Positions 13,313 through 13,459 of a stretch of DNA of 13,459 bases are shown piece after piece (position 1 is the stretch's first letter; each line of letters starts with the position of its first letter). A program made the translations under genes and the position numbers. The stretch covers positions 1 to 13,459 of the forward strand of contig JACQOY010000116.1 of assembly GCA_016207765.1 (NCBI GenBank), given 5' to 3'. Source of the stretch: Deltaproteobacteria bacterium. GTDB taxonomy: Bacteria > UBA10199 > SBBF01. The notes beneath the pieces are model-generated. The model was given only the letters and a program-made list of their open reading frames with translations, searched no databases and was not told the origin of the DNA.

Positions 13313-13459
13313 GTCTTGCCTTCCCCCTCCAACTTCTTCAAAAACTCGCAGGCATCAGTTCGCCGCTCTTTGATTGGTCGTTTGGGCTGGGCTTTGATTG
13401 GCGGCGATTTTTAAGGTGTGCTCAAACAGCTTGAAGAAGTTTCCGGGGAAAGGCAAGAC
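13313..13459. repeat. Imperfect inverted repeat at the window end
   Basis: Bases 13313-13341 and the reverse complement of 13431-13459 match at 25 of 29 positions, sharing GTCTTGCCTT and AACTTCTTCAA. The 89 bp between contains a short direct repeat, CTTTGATTGG (13369-13378 and 13392-13401). The right arm touches the window edge, so the true extent is unknown. It could be another mobile palindrome or the gene-terminal part of a larger one. Confidence 0.5.
13355..13459 (-). CDS. Possible C-terminal end of an unidentified gene (partial)
   Basis: The frame entering from the window edge is open for 34 codons and ends in TGA at 13357-13355. Its peptide is LPFPGNFFKLFEHTLKIAA followed by a Gln/Asn/Thr/Ala-rich tail, a plausible low-complexity C-terminus. 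I do not recognise a family. It would lie 109 bp upstream of the AI-2E gene in the same direction. A second minus-strand frame (13410-13201) without an ATG is also open for 70 codons and reads like coding sequence (ERRTDACEFLKKLEGEGKTE). A frameshifted or decayed gene end is therefore possible. Confidence 0.35.
   Translation of the reverse strand, partial: VLPFPGNFFKLFEHTLKIAANQSPAQTTNQRAAN

Noticed and set aside
1..13459. Defence system, prophage or secondary-metabolism cluster
   Set aside because: All recognisable genes are housekeeping, transport or a single TA pair; no nuclease-helicase sets, integrase-att pair (XerD is the housekeeping type) or biosynthetic enzymes.

Overview
The window looks like a chromosomal housekeeping region of a Gram-negative bacterium. 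Best guess from content and order is a deltaproteobacterium in the broad sense, or an uncultured relative. The clues are the order M50 protease, trpS, scpA, scpB, rluB (as I recall it from Geobacter-type genomes), the proteobacterial zapA, 6S RNA, 5-formyl-THF cyclo-ligase arrangement, an RND permease, and several palindromic repeats. No rRNA, tRNA, CRISPR, prophage or transposase gene is visible.

Left half (1-5720, minus strand): reading in the direction of transcription, the order is a site-2-type M50 metalloprotease, a VapB-like/VapC toxin-antitoxin pair, trpS, scpA, scpB, rluB, zapA, 6S RNA (ssrS), and the 5' end of the 5-formyltetrahydrofolate cyclo-ligase gene. trpS, scpA, scpB and rluB are packed within 0-12 bp of each other. 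Together they cover tRNA charging, condensin-type chromosome segregation, 23S rRNA pseudouridylation and Z-ring assembly. The toxin-antitoxin pair looks like an insertion into the set. Promoter-like sequences precede the M50 gene, trpS and zapA.

Middle (5760-8420): a plus-strand conserved hypothetical with a membrane anchor at each end converges on a minus-strand pair, xerD (chromosome dimer resolution recombinase) and a polytopic membrane protein.

Right half (8424-13459): trmB (tRNA m7G46 methyltransferase) starts 8 bp from the divergent xerD and is followed after 6 bp by a 1038-residue RND permease with unusual residues at the proton-relay positions. It converges on a minus-strand AI-2E-family permease. 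The last 200 bp hold a likely gene 3' end and an imperfect inverted repeat.

Most notable: GC-rich palindromes lie in frame inside scpB, xerD and trmB, giving extra peptide loops. The xerD case is a 103 bp composite of two inverted hairpin units with compensatory base changes. A different 118 bp palindrome separates 6S RNA from the cyclo-ligase gene. Several start codons lack a Shine-Dalgarno sequence and lie almost on top of promoter-like sequences, suggesting leaderless or short-leader transcripts. Both convergent gene pairs share overlapping stop codons with no terminator between them. No wholly new multi-gene system is evident.
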